Assembly (NCBI RefSeq): GCF_039544305.1
Contig: NZ_BAABLK010000002.1
Location: forward strand, 1 to 64,000
Reading direction: 5' to 3'
Length of the DNA stretch: 64,000 bases
Source: Paeniglutamicibacter antarcticus_C
Lineage (GTDB): Bacteria; Actinomycetota; Actinomycetes; Actinomycetales; Micrococcaceae
Shown piece by piece: positions 62,826-64,000 of the stretch. Positions within the stretch are counted from its first letter, which is position 1. Every line of letters starts with the position of its first letter. The notes under the pieces are model-generated. The model made no database searches. It saw only the letters and a program-made list of their open reading frames with translations, and was not told the DNA's origin. The translations under genes and the position numbers were made by a program.

Positions 62826-64000
62826 ATGAGCATGGAAAACGCGGCCTGGCATTCGCTGTGGCGAATGTCGGGCCCGGAGAAGTCCAGGGCCTACGCGGAT
62901 ACTACCCCTCGACGGGTACTGGCCTTTGCCACAAGCTACAAGAACCGGCTGCTGGTCTTCGTCCTCTTTTCGGTGGTGGCCGCGGTCCTCGCGGTGGTCA
63001 CCCCGGTGCTGGCCGGACGCGTGATTGACGCCATCGTGGACAAGAGCGGAATTCAGGTCGTTGTGAACCTGGCATTGATCATTGCTGGAGTCGCCGTCGC
63101 CGAGTCAGCCGTATCGCTGGTGGTGCGCTGGTATTCCTCGCGCCTGGGCGAGGGCATTATCTTCGATTTGCGCACCGCGGTCTTCGACCACGTGCAAAAG
63201 ATGCCCGTTGCCTTCTTCACCCGGACACGCACCGGGGCGCTGGTCAGCCGGCTGAACAACGACGTGATCGGCGCCCAGTCCGCGTTCGCCGGCACCTTGT
63301 CAGGGCTGGTGTCCAACACCGTAGCACTGGTGCTGACAGCCGGCGTCATGTTCACCACTTCGTGGCAAGTCACCGCACTTGCGTTGGTGCTGCTGCCGAT
63401 CTTCCTGCTCCCTGCGCGGTACTTCAGCAGGTCCATCGCGTGGTTGCGCAAGGAATCCGCTGACCTGAATGCCTCGATGGGCAGCCAAATGACAGAACGC
63501 TTCTCGGCGCCCGGCGCCACCTTGATCAAGCTCTTTGGCCGTCCGGCCGACGAATCGGCGCAATTCGCCTTGCGTGCCGGACGCGTGCGGGACATCGGGG
63601 TGAAGATGGCAATGCGCCAGTTCTTCTTCGTCGCGATGCTCACCCTGGTTGCCGCCTTGGCCTTGGCCTTGGTTTACGGCCTGGGCGGGGTCTACGCGTT
63701 GCGTGGCCAAATGGCGGCCGGCGACGTCGTGGTCCTGGCAATGCTCCTGACCAAGCTATACGTTCCGCTGACTTCCCTAGCCAATGCACGGGTGGAAATC
63801 ACCAGTGCATTGGTTAGCTTCGACAGGGTTTTTGAGATCCTGGATCTCAAACCACTGATCACCGACGCGCTCGACGCGAGGGTGCTGGAGCCGGGGCCAG
63901 TCGCAGTGAAGTTCTCCAACGTTTCCTTTGCCTATCCCAGCGCGGAAAAGGTCTCCTTGGCCTCGCTGGAGGACGTCTCGGTGCTTGACACCAGGGGTGG
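62826..64000 (+). CDS. ABC exporter with fused permease and ATPase domains (partial)
   Basis: 391 codons are visible and the frame is still open at the window edge. A type IV ABC-exporter membrane domain spans about 30-320: 'TPVLAGRVIDAIVDKSGIQV', 'GEGIIFDLRTAVFDHVQKMP' and 'FFTRTRTGALVSRLNNDVIG', which includes the coupling-helix region. The start of the nucleotide-binding domain, 'VKFSNVSFAYPS', is present but Walker A lies beyond the edge. It probably exports a drug or lipid as a homodimer. No operon partner is visible before it. Confidence 0.9.
   Translation, partial: MSMENAAWHSLWRMSGPEKSRAYADTTPRRVLAFATSYKNRLLVFVLFSVVAAVLAVVTPVLAGRVIDAIVDKSGIQVVVNLALIIAGVAVAESAVSLVVRWYSSRLGEGIIFDLRTAVFDHVQKMPVAFFTRTRTGALVSRLNNDVIGAQSAFAGTLSGLVSNTVALVLTAGVMFTTSWQVTALALVLLPIFLLPARYFSRSIAWLRKESADLNASMGSQMTERFSAPGATLIKLFGRPADESAQFALRAGRVRDIGVKMAMRQFFFVAMLTLVAALALALVYGLGGVYALRGQMAAGDVVVLAMLLTKLYVPLTSLANARVEITSALVSFDRVFEILDLKPLITDALDARVLEPGPVAVKFSNVSFAYPSAEKVSLASLEDVSVLDTRG

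Overview
The window looks like chromosome of a high-GC actinobacterium, most likely a Micrococcaceae member (Arthrobacter, Paeniglutamicibacter or Glutamicibacter type). The evidence is GC-rich codon use with GTG and TTG starts, actinobacterial families (DUF3263, DUF3027, DUF4032, DUF6457, a lone WXG100 protein, IdeR/DtxR, LytR_C), c-di-AMP riboswitches in front of cell-wall hydrolases, and otsA-otsB trehalose synthesis. The genus is inferred from gene content, not proven. No CRISPR array, prophage or insertion sequence was recognised.

Layout. 1-2.8 kb: 3' end of a 5S rRNA with its terminator, an SRPBCC protein, a badly decayed FAD-linked oxidase, tRNA-Pro and a degenerate secreted-protein ORF. 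3-16 kb: FUSC transporter, GH13 alpha-glucosidase, a decayed butanediol-dehydrogenase-like gene, two overlapping CNNM/CBS membrane proteins, a DUF4032 kinase-like protein, an MsmX/UgpC-type ATPase, otsB and otsA, and a divergent DsbA-like thioredoxin. 16-23 kb: tRNA-Thr, two small membrane proteins, and a LacI-controlled nucleoside operon (nucleoside hydrolase, MFS transporter, ribokinase) with two matching operators. 24-40 kb: a GNAT enzyme, a CoA-transferase, then an amine/amino-acid catabolic island. The island holds two related sets of regulator, SDR and MHS-type transporter genes. One set is broken (SDR with an amber codon, transporter lacking its N-terminus). The other is intact and is followed by an M20 deacylase/peptidase and a PLP aminotransferase. 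Between the sets lie a PucR-like and a LysR regulator and an omega-aminotransferase/semialdehyde-dehydrogenase pair. 40-53 kb: tRNA-Val, a ThrE exporter, ung, DUF3263, a LytR_C protein, groEL behind two CIRCE-like operators, a DUF4031-HD fusion, WXG100, a two-component system, a cold-shock protein with DUF3027, serC and a DtxR regulator. 53-64 kb: two consecutive cell-wall hydrolase genes (M23, NlpC/P60), each behind its own ydaO-type c-di-AMP riboswitch. After these come HNH, mobA, DUF6457, moeA, fdhD and an FdhF/YdeP-like oxidoreductase (molybdenum cofactor and formate-dehydrogenase-type module), and an ABC exporter cut by the window edge.

The main themes are (i) second-messenger control of wall remodelling by paired riboswitches, (ii) a duplicated and partly decaying catabolic island, and (iii) several pseudogenes in 64 kb, among them FAD oxidase, butanediol dehydrogenase, SDR and MHS transporter. 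No wholly new system could be demonstrated. The best candidates for follow-up are the paired riboswitches, the amber-interrupted SDR beside its intact paralogue, and the operators around the catabolic island.
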